Part shown: positions 1-10,300 of the stretch, in pieces
Layout: each line of letters starts with the position of its first letter
Position numbering within the stretch: the stretch's first letter is position 1
Notes under the pieces: generated by a model
What the model was told of the DNA's origin: nothing
The model's database searches: none
Seen by the model: only the letters and a program-made list of their open reading frames with translations
DNA from: Porites lobata
Lineage: Eukaryota > Cnidaria > Anthozoa > Scleractinia > Poritidae
Direction of reading: 5' to 3'
NCBI GenBank assembly: GCA_942486035.1
Contig: CALNXK010000022.1
Span: 400,001 to 464,000 of the forward strand
DNA length: 64,000 bases
Program-made: the position numbers and the translations under genes

Positions 1-159
1 TGTCCAGAGCGATCAACATGTCGAATACCACTGTTCTTTCAATAACTGCTTGTGATTCTCTACAAATCTACTCGAGTCAATTAAACCCCCCATCAAGGGA
101 AGAATAATTGGACATTCTCTTGACCCCTTACATTTTTAAACTGAATTTTATCTTTAAAG

Positions 160-3100
160 GCTGAATTTGTGGACTATTTGCCGAAAGGAGAAGGGAGCTC
201 GAAAGCTTTTGGCTCCATCAATGTGACGGTCAAACAGACGACAGAAAAGGCAGACTATCGCTTGACTGTTTTAAGCATCGCGGATAGTAAGGTAAGATTC
301 TTCAATTCCTAGCCCTGCCTGTTTCATAACAGTTTTTTTGAGGAAAAATAATAATTAAGGTGACGTATTTGTAAATTTCGGCTACATTCACAAAGACGCT
401 TCTAAATTTTATAGTTTCCAATCCTAGTGGTCGTGCCAGGTTTGGTATTCCTTCAATACATGTAAGTTTGTGATAGTGATGATGATAATGCTGAAGCAGA
501 AGTCGATGAATTAGATGATGATGTCGTTAATGGCAGTAACGATGTCGATGGTGACAGGAACGAATTTTTTAACGAAAGTAAACAAATGTGAATGAATGTG
601 TTCATAGTTTAGTAGCAATGATACGACTACAGTGAAGAGGTCGATGATGACGATGTCGATGACTATATGGCGAAAACGATTCCAGTGTTTATTATGATGA
701 CTGGACGAAGGGAGGAACCCGTCGCATAAACTTATAGACTTTGCATACAATATAAAGGCTAAAAAAGGGTAAAGACGGCTCAAACGGCCGGAGCTTATCA
801 CGGTTTCCTAAACATGAAGCATGCTTAGGAGTATTGCTACTCCATCTGGACGGGATGCTAGTTCATCGCAGGGTTACCCCCCAGCAGTATGTCACCGGTA
901 CCCATTAAAACACCTGGGTGAAGAGAGAAAAACTGAAGTAAAGTTCCTTGTCAGAGGAAACAACCCAACGGGCGAGGCTTGAACCCCGGACCTCCAGATC
1001 CGGAGGTCGAGGTGTTAACCGCTCGTCCACACCCGCCTCCACACATACAAATTAGTTAACTATATATTTTGGTTCCGGTCCTAAAAGAACGTTTTGGTTG
1101 TCCAAGCTTGCAAGTTGAAATTTCACAGCGTTACATCATCGTAGAAAGCCACAACGAATTTTACAGATGTTAATTAAGACTTCTATACCTTTAAACTCTC
1201 TTAGAACGTAGCAACTCCGCGTGAAGTCTCGCACTTTCGATTCACCTCGTGGAAGGAGCGTGCCATACCAAACGTGGCCTTGTTTGTTGGGTTTGTGACG
1301 GCCACGAGGGAAGCGAGGAAAAAGTATGCAGACACTAACGTCCCCACCATCGTACATTGCAGGTAGGAGACTTGCTTCAAGAAAGGGACAGTCTGAAATC
1401 GAAGATACCGCTTTAGAAAAATGCTTAAACTTTTTCTGTGCCGTAGCCAATTAAACATCCTCTCCGTGGAAATGGTTAGAGAAAATTATTATTTGTTTAA
1501 CGTATAACCGCCTTAGCCATTCAGTGTATTTCTTTTTAAATGCGCACACAGAAAAAATAACATTTTTGGGTTCCTGGCGAAGGAGTTTCCTTTATGCATT
1601 TAGAATAATTTCTGAAAATTCTCCTTTTGAATATAAAAGAAACAAAAGCCCGACGATCATTTTATTTTAGGTCAACGCCCTTTCAATTTTGCCTGAAAAC
1701 AACCGCGCGTTTCTGTATGGTGGAATTGAAATGTCATAAAACTCGCTCTACAAAAGGTAAAACTGATAAGTGCACGGCGAAAAATTTTTACTTCATTTTT
1801 CTTTCAGTGATGGCCTAGGTTTTACCGGGGTGTATATTGCTGTCGATATTGGCGTTAAGAGTCACGAGGAGAGTAAGGCATCAGTTGTTGATGTCTTTGA
1901 GCTGTCAAAGAATCTTAGGCGTGACAGACATGGCATTGTTTGTTCCTTGGAACATTACAACTTTATATACCAGGTAAAAGATCATTTTTTGATCCCGTTG
2001 AATGGGTATTAGACTGTTCACAGTCCTCTATTTTTCCGTAAGGTCGTCGAGATCGAGAGCTTTGCGTTACGGGCTGCCACCTTGCATGAGTGTCAAAACT
2101 ACTTAGGGGACGGGGGTGGTTTGGGAGGTTTTTCTCGTTCCCCTCCCCCTACAGCTGTAATCCCCTACGCCCGTCCCCTCGGTACATTACGGTAAGACGT
2201 GCTATATCTCGACGATCTCACGAAAAGAATAGGAGACTGTGAACAGTCAAATGGCTATTGGGGTAAAGTACATGAAGAGAGATAGAGACCAGTAAATTAT
2301 TGTTCATCAGCAGCTTTACAGCTGTTGTTGGATGGTGTCAACTTTTTCACGCGGGATGTATTGACATGAAGATTTCATGGAAAAGGGACTAGTCACATAT
2401 AATAAGTTGTTATTCACTCACATTCGTAAATATGTGATTCATAAGATGTGAACGAGAACATGGCGCTCTATATTTTTCCGAATTTATCAGCATGTGGGGT
2501 GGAGATGAAAACGGCACTGCCGTTTTTCAAATAATCGCGGTGGTCGTTTGAATGTACATATAGGGAATTAACCGTTAGCTATTTGCTCCTTATCTAATGA
2601 TTCATTATTTGTTTACGGTAATATAGTTGGTGTTTTACTATAAATAGCTCTGATTTTCCTATTTTTTTACCCTACTAACAGGCTCTTTATGAATATACAG
2701 TGAACTACGATAAGTCAGATAAGGTAAATGTTTCCCCTACTGTTTGAAAACCTCGCCTTAGTTAACCTTTTTCCGGATATCACCCAATTATAATGAATGC
2801 ACAAGTCATCTTGTAACCCTTTATTCCTACCTCTTGACCAGTGCTCAGGTCTGAAGACCCTTCCGAGAGGGGGCGGGAGCGGGGAGGGGGAAATGAAGGG
2901 CAGTTCGGGCAGATTTTGCCTCCAAGGCTTTCAAAAACCCTATGCCTATTTTAAGACAATGTCCATTTATTTTGCTTCCCACTTTAGACAAGAGATCAGA
3001 ATACAAGTCACATGACTGAAGTGTTTTACTGTTGTAATGTTTTTTTTTTTAATGTTTTAAATGTTTTAACATTACTCATAATTGCACAGTTGAATTTTTT

Positions 3101-3339
3101 TTTTTACATTTGCCCTTGTTTGTCCATGTTCTGCAACGTTTCGCTAGTCACCTTGAAAATGCCCCCCAAAATGTTATAACTTATTAGACATAATGAATTT
3201 CGCTTTTAACCTTACCTTTCCTGTGCAGTATAGACAGGTAAATTGATTCTATCTTACATACACGATAGCTGATCACTACGAGTAGCTTTCATTTTACTGC
3301 TCAATGAAAATCTATTTTGGAGTCTTTTAGGACTTTTAG
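160..3339 (+). CDS. Gene 1: 3' end of a receptor-type tyrosine-phosphatase-like gene (pseudophosphatase), 5' part outside window
   Basis: Exons seen: 160-291, 1205-1362, 1808-1973, 2682-2723, and less surely 3229-3237 and 3331-3339 (ending TAG). The first four match gene 2 exon for exon in length (132, 158, 166, 42 nt) and phase, so this is a tandem paralogue. It encodes the second half of a PTP domain: the YLPKGEG strand region, FTSWKERAIPN in place of the WPD loop, and VHC joined across the intron to SDGLGFTGVY, the P-loop. The catalytic Cys is kept, but the invariant Arg is Phe and the WPD Asp is Glu after Lys, so hydrolysis is unlikely. GIVCSLEHYNF replaces the Q-loop. The last two tiny exons give a C-terminus YRQDF and rest only on good acceptor sites and phase; a longer acidic alternative reading from about 3341 is possible. 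The ectodomain and membrane span must lie upstream of base 1. Confidence 0.85.
838..1045 (-). repeat. tRNA-derived SINE
   Basis: Read on the minus strand, the element begins near 1042 with a tRNA-like head. The A box is around 1029-1015 (TGGACGAGCGGTTAA) and the B box around 985-975 (GGTTCAAGCCT), followed by a non-tRNA body. It lies in gene 1's intron between exons 160-291 and 1205-1362. The arm sequence GACCTCCGGATCTGGAGGTC resembles a long variable arm of a Ser/Leu-type tRNA. It is too diverged to be a working tRNA gene. Confidence 0.6.
2012..2248. mobile_element. MITE with palindromic tips in gene 1 intron
   Basis: The ends are inverted copies. The left starts GACTGTTCACAGTC and continues into a block reading TTTTTCCGTAAGGTCGTCGA. 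The right end mirrors this and finishes GACTGTGAACAGTC. The inverted repeat is about 50 bp and the middle is non-coding. No clear target duplication was assigned. Confidence 0.65.
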
Positions 3340-3580
3340 ATTAGAGGACTGGGACGACTACGAGGACGAGTTTCAACTTCCACGTCTTCTTAAAAAAATA
3401 TTCCGGTACAACCCGAAAAGAGCTTCATTTTGCTTTTTTTTTTCTCACCAGAAAAGTTAACACGGTTAATTTTATTGAAGGAGGTTTACACCCTCTTCCG
3501 ATCGCAAAATGCTGAAGATTCTAATCATTGTAAACTTGTTTTTGCTACTGCGACATTCTCACTAAAACCCATAGTAGAAT

Positions 3581-3847
3581 ATAGGGGAGAAGTCGTCACA
3601 TCACGTTTCCTTGCTTGCCATGGTTTCTGGATCTCAACAAACCGTGGTCCTGCAGATATGACAGAAAATAGCAAAAAGGTTGACATGCATAACTTTCCTG
3701 TGCATGATTAAACGCTAGAACAAAACGGTAGCCCATACTTTTCCTCCATCGTTCGACAATGCAAATGGCCGTCTCTGTCAAGAAAGATTGTTGTGATCCA
3801 GAAAATTTGCTATCATGGTAACCTGACGTCATACTTCTCCTCTCTAT
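3581..3847. mobile_element. MITE, family shared with 35277-35740
   Basis: Inverted ends: ATAGGGGAGAAGTCGTCACA on the left, and on the right its imperfect complement ending GACGTCATACTTCTCCTCTC. Inner parts of the arms also pair (TGCCATGGTTTCTGGATC against GATCCAGAAAATTTGCTA). A second copy of the same family lies downstream of gene 3's membrane exon. Confidence 0.6.
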
Positions 3848-4117
3848 AACGACGGCTATCTCGTTTTCCCGCCAAAATGACGCTGGTTCACGCGCGCGCA
3901 CTACTTAGTATTGAGGAAATCTCGTCATCATAGTCGTCCTTGTCTTAGAATCTAAGGTTCTCTATTTGGACTTTCTCAGCTGTTAACATTCGTCTTCTCT
4001 ATCGTTTGTTTCAGTGATTCAAAGTGGCACCTTGAAGCGGACGTTGGGGCAAAAGATTTTGTTTTTTATCAACTATTATTCGTAGATCAAACAGAGTTAA
4101 TAAGTATATTATAGTTA

Positions 4118-5612
4118 GAGCGGTTTTCATTTGAGTATCGTAAAACCAAAACCAAAGTAATTACTCTAGCCAATCACAAAGGACACAGACAATACACTCC
4201 CTAAATTTAAGGACAGGGCCAACTGGTCACGCGACACTTTTCAACCAATGAGAAGGCGCGCTTGTGTTTATCAACAAACAAATCAAAACATCGCCCCAGT
4301 GCTCAAAAATTATCAAAACAACGGACTGAGTCGACGGACAAAATTAAAGATGAGCTTACAGTACTCGTCTAGGTTTCACATTTAATATTTCAAAAAAAAC
4401 ATTTCATGTATGAGAATAAGAGCAAGAACAAGGACAAGAATCAAAGAACCAGTCATCATAACAAGAATAAAAAGTAGTTCAAATTTATTAATTTTTCTTG
4501 TTTGTTTTCTGGTGTTGTATCGTGTTGACTTCACGCATCTGGTGCTTTCCTTGCTTGCTGTAGTGCCTGCAATGTTTTAATTTTATCCCAGATTTAGTGC
4601 ATGTTCAATGAGTTGCGAAATACATCGTTTACACTTGAAATTTGCCTTCTTTCTTTGATTGTTTGTGAACGGTGGATGAACATTTGGAGAATCCAGCGAC
4701 ATTAAATCTTTCCAGATTTGGTGAATTTCAGAAACAAAGCGGTTAGTATCTACCTTGCGCTTATCATCTTCAATTTCATCCCCGCAAATTCGGCAAAGTG
4801 AGGCGAGATGTAGGACGTGAATATTCATAAGACTAATAAAGTTGTTTTGGCCTTGAAAAGAAAAAAGGCAAAGGCTCGTACTAATGCAAAAAAAAGAAAT
4901 AACACGGCTCTGTGAGAAACCCGGGAGTGGAAAACGTACGTGTTTTGGACCTTGGAATTCAAAACTGGTCTACCAAAATTCTAGGTTGTCTACCATACAT
5001 GATAAAAGTTAATCGATATGACAATCGAGGAAAAATATCTAGAACTTCGTAAAAAAAAATCTGTGAATCGAAAAATAACAGATACTCCTTCACCTACCTC
5101 GAAAACCGACCAAAATCTCGCCCATACATAGCGTTGTTTAAAGAAGAAATAAGCCACAAAATGTGCTGAATATTTCACGAGACACTTCTAATATGGCTTC
5201 CGATACGTTGTCCTCTTAAAAAAATTGTGTATGCGTCATGAAAAGTCTTAAAAATATGCCTGAGAGCCTCGAAACGATGACTGATTCTGACCAACTCCGT
5301 CCGCTGTTTTGATCACTGCGGCGATGTTTTGATTTGTTTGTTGATAAACACAAACGCGCCTTCTCATTGGTTGAAAAGTGTCGCGTGACTAGTTGGCCCT
5401 GTCCTTAAATTTAGGGATATTCCGGACTGTTAAAACTCGAAGTAATTACATGTAGCTGACGCAAAGCGCGGGAAAATGCATGCGAGCGTGACACAATTGG
5501 TTTTGGTTTTCCTTCTGATTGGATAAAAAAGTGGCGCGAATCTTTTAAGCCAATCACGTAGCGTAGTAAACGCAAAACCAATTACCTTTCGACACTCAAA
5601 TGAAAACCGCTC
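4118..5612. mobile_element. TA-flanked transposon with long inverted ends
   Basis: The left end GAGCGGTTTTCATTTGAGT and the right end ACTCAAATGAAAACCGCTC are perfect inverted copies, each bordered by TA (4116-4117 and 5613-5614). The inverted arms run on, imperfectly, for about 180-290 bp: 4118-4294 against 5323-5612, including a block on CAACCAATGAGAAGGCGCG. A TA duplication and such ends fit a Tc1/mariner-like or other TA-targeting transposon. The 1495-bp length and lack of a transposase frame mean it is non-autonomous. It carries the small minus-strand zinc-motif frame listed separately. Confidence 0.75.
4583..4828 (-). CDS. 81-residue frame with RAG1-N-terminus-like zinc motif, inside the TA-flanked transposon
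   Basis: The frame has SLCRICGDEI near its start (CxxC), then NVHPP, then KCKRC (CxxC) near its end. That order, CxxC, HPP, CxxC, is the layout of the zinc-binding block in the N-terminal region of RAG1 and in related N-RAG-like transposon proteins of invertebrates. The match is from memory of the motif, not a search. The frame is short, lies entirely inside the inverted-repeat element, and has no catalytic transposase core. It is probably a transposon exon or a captured fragment and may be spliced to unseen exons. Whether it is expressed is unknown. Confidence 0.45.
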   Translation of the reverse strand: MNIHVLHLASLCRICGDEIEDDKRKVDTNRFVSEIHQIWKDLMSLDSPNVHPPFTNNQRKKANFKCKRCISQLIEHALNLG

Positions 5613-7267
5613 TATAGAACTGACGCAGGGGTACCCAACCAGAATATATATAGTTCAAAGCCACATAAACATAGCATTGTTAAACGTACTTTAGTATTTA
5701 AACAATAGATAAAGGTTTGTTTTTATCCCCTAAAAATTTTTCATCTGTTCGGATTTCCTAGCTGAAAGTATAGTGATCCGAAAATTGTAGGGATCAAAAT
5801 TTACCTTTTCGAAAATTTCAGCCAGAAAAAAGGCTCCCGAAAATTCTAGGTGACCTTTTTAGGGTAAAAATCCGTTAAAAATGGGCAATTATACGATTTT
5901 TTTGAAGTTCGAAAACCCTAGGAGAGGCAGGCAAGCAACAAATTTTTCAGAAAATGATCCGAAAATTCTAGACCTAAAATCGTCTTCCGAACAGTTAATT
6001 TTCCGAAAATTGTCGTTGGGTGCCCCTGCTGACGGATCTGGTGAAAACGCCCAAGTTATTGAAGGTTTTTCGTTACAAAACCTTTGGCCAAAATGTCAGT
6101 TTAAAGGAGCTACATTATGGTCTCTCCGTCTTGAAAACTTTGTCATCTGAGATTTTTCAAATCTATTTTGATCTCTTCCATCCTATCGTAACCATCCAAA
6201 ATCCTGTGTTTCTGTATCCTTTTTTCGTGTTTTTCTATTTTATCAAGCTGATATATATATATATATGGCTGAATCCGCAAAACTTGTGCTTTTGATTGGC
6301 TGCCCGAACGGGCAAGCCATAGGAAAAGGAACGTTCGAGACTTCGTGTAGTCATCCTTAATCTGCATTATGTGGCTCGCGTTTCACTTTATCCCTTGAAC
6401 GACTTTCTTTGCGACAAAAATTACAATGTTTTCAGGGCATTTTAAGCATATTTTCTCGTCAAAAAAAGTGTAAAATGAATTAAACATTAGCAACCAAGTG
6501 CAACCGTGTTGTCTTCTTTGTCGCGACGCGAGCAAACCTAAATTACATAACGCGGACATGTTCCAACGCATCCACGGTTCTCGTTTTGTTGATTCTAAGA
6601 ATTTTTAATTCACACATCACAGGTTTGCTTTTTTAATTGTCCGCGTGGAAGCTTTTCACACATGCGAATGTTTTAAGTTCATTTACAAGACGATGTACTT
6701 TTGTAACTATGTGAAACTAAAAGTTTACGGTAAGTCGGCTTTACCCGACTTAGCTACCCTAAATTACGTCCGTGTTAGTCCCTGATTACGCATGAAATAT
6801 TTAGAAAGATGAAAAGGTTCTAGACTACAAACACTTTTAACTGATCTACTGTCACAGCACAAAGGCTTTGTTTCCGTGCGTATCCAAGCATTTTTTTTAT
6901 GAATTATGCAGGTAATTGTGTTTAATAAAGCTAAGTAAACCAAACTTAAATGGTCAAGAATGCGAGTACTTCACTTTCCTGTTGAGAGTAATTCAGGAAA
7001 AGAACTCCCGTTTAAAACGTGGAAAGGTCTTTGGTAAAGCAAGTGTATCAAAGGCGAGAACAGTAAGAAAAAGTTTTCATTCCATCTACTCTCGTTGTAA
7101 ATAGACCTTTGTAGAGGTAAATTTAATTGGATTATAATCAATTCATTCTTTACTTATTTAATGGAACAATTTTGGAATTTAAATTTTCTCTTCCCTTCGG
7201 TCTTCCAGCAAGGCTTTTTAAAAAGTTTATCATAACCTAATTTAATGACTGGCAACTTGTCCCACAG
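5613..7267. other. Intergenic stretch between genes 1 and 2
   Basis: No supported gene. It holds a region repeating CCGAAAATTCTAGG-like words (about 5770-6010), a TA microsatellite at 6250-6266 and short open frames without splice or protein-family support. The promoter of gene 2 should lie here or in an upstream untranslated exon, but no core promoter element could be identified with confidence. Confidence 0.5.
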
Positions 7268-7292
7268 ATATTCGTCGTTTTGCTGAGCAATC

Positions 7293-7389
7293 ATGGCCCT
7301 TTTACGAACAGGACGACAGAGTTATTCAGGAGACGTCTTGAAGGCTGCTTTTTCAGTAGCAGTCCTTGCGTCTTTGGTCGACGCCCAAA
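7293..7389 (+). CDS. Gene 2 exon 1: signal peptide
   Basis: It encodes an N-terminus with the hydrophobic run AAFSVAVLASLV followed by DAQ, a fair signal-peptidase site. The exon ends after one base of the next codon (phase 1), as do the first coding exons of genes 3 and 4. An acceptor (CCCACAG, to 7267) lies 25 bases before the ATG, so an untranslated exon probably precedes it. Confidence 0.75.
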
Positions 7390-10300
7390 GTAAGGCTTTA
7401 GAATGAAATGGTAAATTGTAAAATTTGCACTGACTGATTTGCCGCTACTTTCGTGTAGTTTTCCACCTCTCGTGTTTTTAAACGTCAAGAGAAATTTCAG
7501 AACCATTCTTGTTGATTTCAATTGTAAATACAAATTGCTTTTTTGCAATCAAAATAAAACAAATAGAGTTAAGGCTAAATTCGACAAATTAAACAGCCGA
7601 TTCGCGATCGCTTTAGCTTGGTGGTATCACCTTGATCAAACAGGATCGGAAACGGCAGAAAGCTGGGTTCCTTGATTTAAGAAGATATTTAACATTCATT
7701 ACAGAGTTATTCTCAATCTTAACAATTTTATTAAGCTCCACAGAAATAGTACAAAAACGTCTAAACATGACAACATTTCCAAAAAGTGAGGGAAAAAAGA
7801 GGGTAAAATGTTTGTATTAACTCACGATTCACTCATCCGTGCTAGAAAAACTTCCCACATATAAAACGAGTCAGCAATAAGCCATTTTACATAGGAAAAT
7901 GGTAGCAAGACATGTTACCAGTGACATGAAATGTATTTCGGCAGTTGTTATTGCCCAAAATGTATTCATAGTATAGTGGAATAATACGCCGGGAAATTAC
8001 AACTTTTTCTTTCCCGTAATCAATTATTGTCGATTTCCAGATTCAAACTGAAAAAAGGATGCATAATTGTAACGACAACGATCTCTTTGAGGGAAAAAAA
8101 ATATAAAGCCAGCGAATTTTATCGAGAAGCTTCGAACTGACTTCTTGCCTATTTTTTCACCCATATGACGTATGTTTGCAGTTGTAATTGACGTAGGTTA
8201 TTTGTCGTCAAAAGATAAGTGTACAATTTATCCTATAATAATGACGACACCAATGCGCGCGTCGGATCGAAATCCACCAACCATGAGCGAGGTTCGTGGT
8301 TCACCAATCACTAAAAACCATAGTTTTACTCAGTAAATCGATACTATCGCCTGATGAAGACTTGTAGTACACAGTCGAAAAGTCGCGATCAATAAAGTGA
8401 CTATCGTGAGAGAAACAATAAGCAAAACCCGTTATTCGTCAGTTATACGATGACTTGTCGATGAAGGTCTTCGGTTAAAAATTCTCCTAATTCTAAGACA
8501 ACATTGTTAAAACACGAAGACCATTCCAGTTCTGTAACCGGCCTATTGGCTGGTTCACTGTATACATGCCAAAGACTGGCAAAGACTGCTCCACGCGGAG
8601 ACCCTCGCCGAAGTGAATATCGCATCGAGCTCGAAACTGTTTAGGTTTGTTACTTTATATTAACAAATTAAAGCCATGATTTCCATGCTAACACTCATCA
8701 AATAAATATCAAAGAAAAAGTTTATGGGCTTAGATTGTGTCTAAAAAAGGTTGCGAAAATCGCGACAAATTTCAGTAGATATCAGTAACAAAGTTGACAC
8801 AAGAAAAAGAAAGGAAAACGATTGATCTAGTTGTTGTCGTCTGTTATCTATGTTGTACACAGTGTTTTATTAAATAGCGATTTTAAATACAAGCCGAGTG
8901 CTGGAAATAGTACCCGCGAGTCTCTTTAAATGATGGTGCGTTTAACATCGCGTACTTGAGGCATTTAAAGCGCAAAGCGCGGTTTGTCGAGGGCGTGATC
9001 ACCTATAATAAGTAACTTTCTGCTTTTCTTAACACAGAGGTCGCAAGATTCTGGCAAAGACAGGTTTAACAACAAATTCTATCTCCGAGATCAATTCTGG
9101 TTTCTATTGTTTGCAGGTACCACTACCAAGCACAACTTTTCTTTAAACACAACTATCACCACAGCGGCAACACCCTCTTCAACCCCAGTGGTAGTTCCGA
9201 AGGTCACATTCCAAGTAGCGATTGAATTTAAAGACATAGCTTGGAAAAAGGAATTGCTAAACAGATCAAGTCCTTTGCGCATTGCTTTGGCAGAAAACGT
9301 AACACAAACGATAGAGAATTTCTTCAAAGCGAAAAATGTAAGCGCCAGTGTTCAGGTAATAGAGCTGAAACCCGGAAGTGTTCTTGCGTTTTTGAATGTT
9401 TCTACAAATAAAACTGAAAATGATGCAAAAGAGATGCTCCAAAACCAAATGAAAAGTGGAATGATTGGCGGTCTACAAGTTTCAAATTCTTTGTTCTCTG
9501 GAAGTTTGTTTGATGTTGTACTTAAGTTAAAAGCCAAATGTAATGATTCCAAAGAACTCAAGGGTTTTAAGCAAAGCCGGAACTTGACACATGAAATCGA
9601 AAAAGTGTTGCCAGGGAACGAAACGGCAACAGTGGAAAAGGTCGCGTGCCTTGAGACTGAAGACGTTACCATAGTAACTGTTCGAGTCCAAGTGGAAAAT
9701 CCTACGGAAAAGAATCCCAACGAACAGCTCAGAGATCTGAAGAAGAAGGTTGATGATGGTCGACTGGGAAACTTCACGTTGATTCCGGAATGGCAAGCTT
9801 ACATTCCTGGGGAAAAGCTGTTTTCGGTTTCTTTTAATTTGACATTTACAAATGGGACAAGTGAAACTGTCGAGGTGCTGCAAAAGGCAATCATAGATTT
9901 GTTTCAAAATGAGCCTGACTTCAGTTACGTTACAGTAGAGCTAAAAAATAATCAGACAGTCATTGTCAAAGTTGGAATGAAAACAGCTGCTCCGGATCAA
10001 CCCTATGAAGCTCTAGCACCGCTCAAGCAAAGTGTGACTGATGGACAAGTAGGAAACGTAACTTTAATACGGAACTCGTTTAGGGCTTATATCAACCCCA
10101 ACACAATCACTCAAAAAGTATTTGAGGTTCACTTCCGTCTAAACGTGTCTGACTGTGATAAGAGCATTACCTCACAAAACGGTGAGGCGAAGAAAGCTGT
10201 TGAGGAGTACGTAAACATGCTAGCGGGCAACGAATCCTTCATAGATTCGAAATTAATAAACATATCGTGCGTTAATGGACATTATTACCCAAACGATCGC

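Noticed and set aside
960..1045. A functional tRNA gene
   Set aside because: The A and B boxes are recognisable, but the cloverleaf is incomplete and a SINE body follows.
5881..6295. Two overlapping frames of about 90 codons
   Set aside because: They cover a CCGAAAATTCTAGG-rich repeat and a TA microsatellite. The composition is not protein-like.
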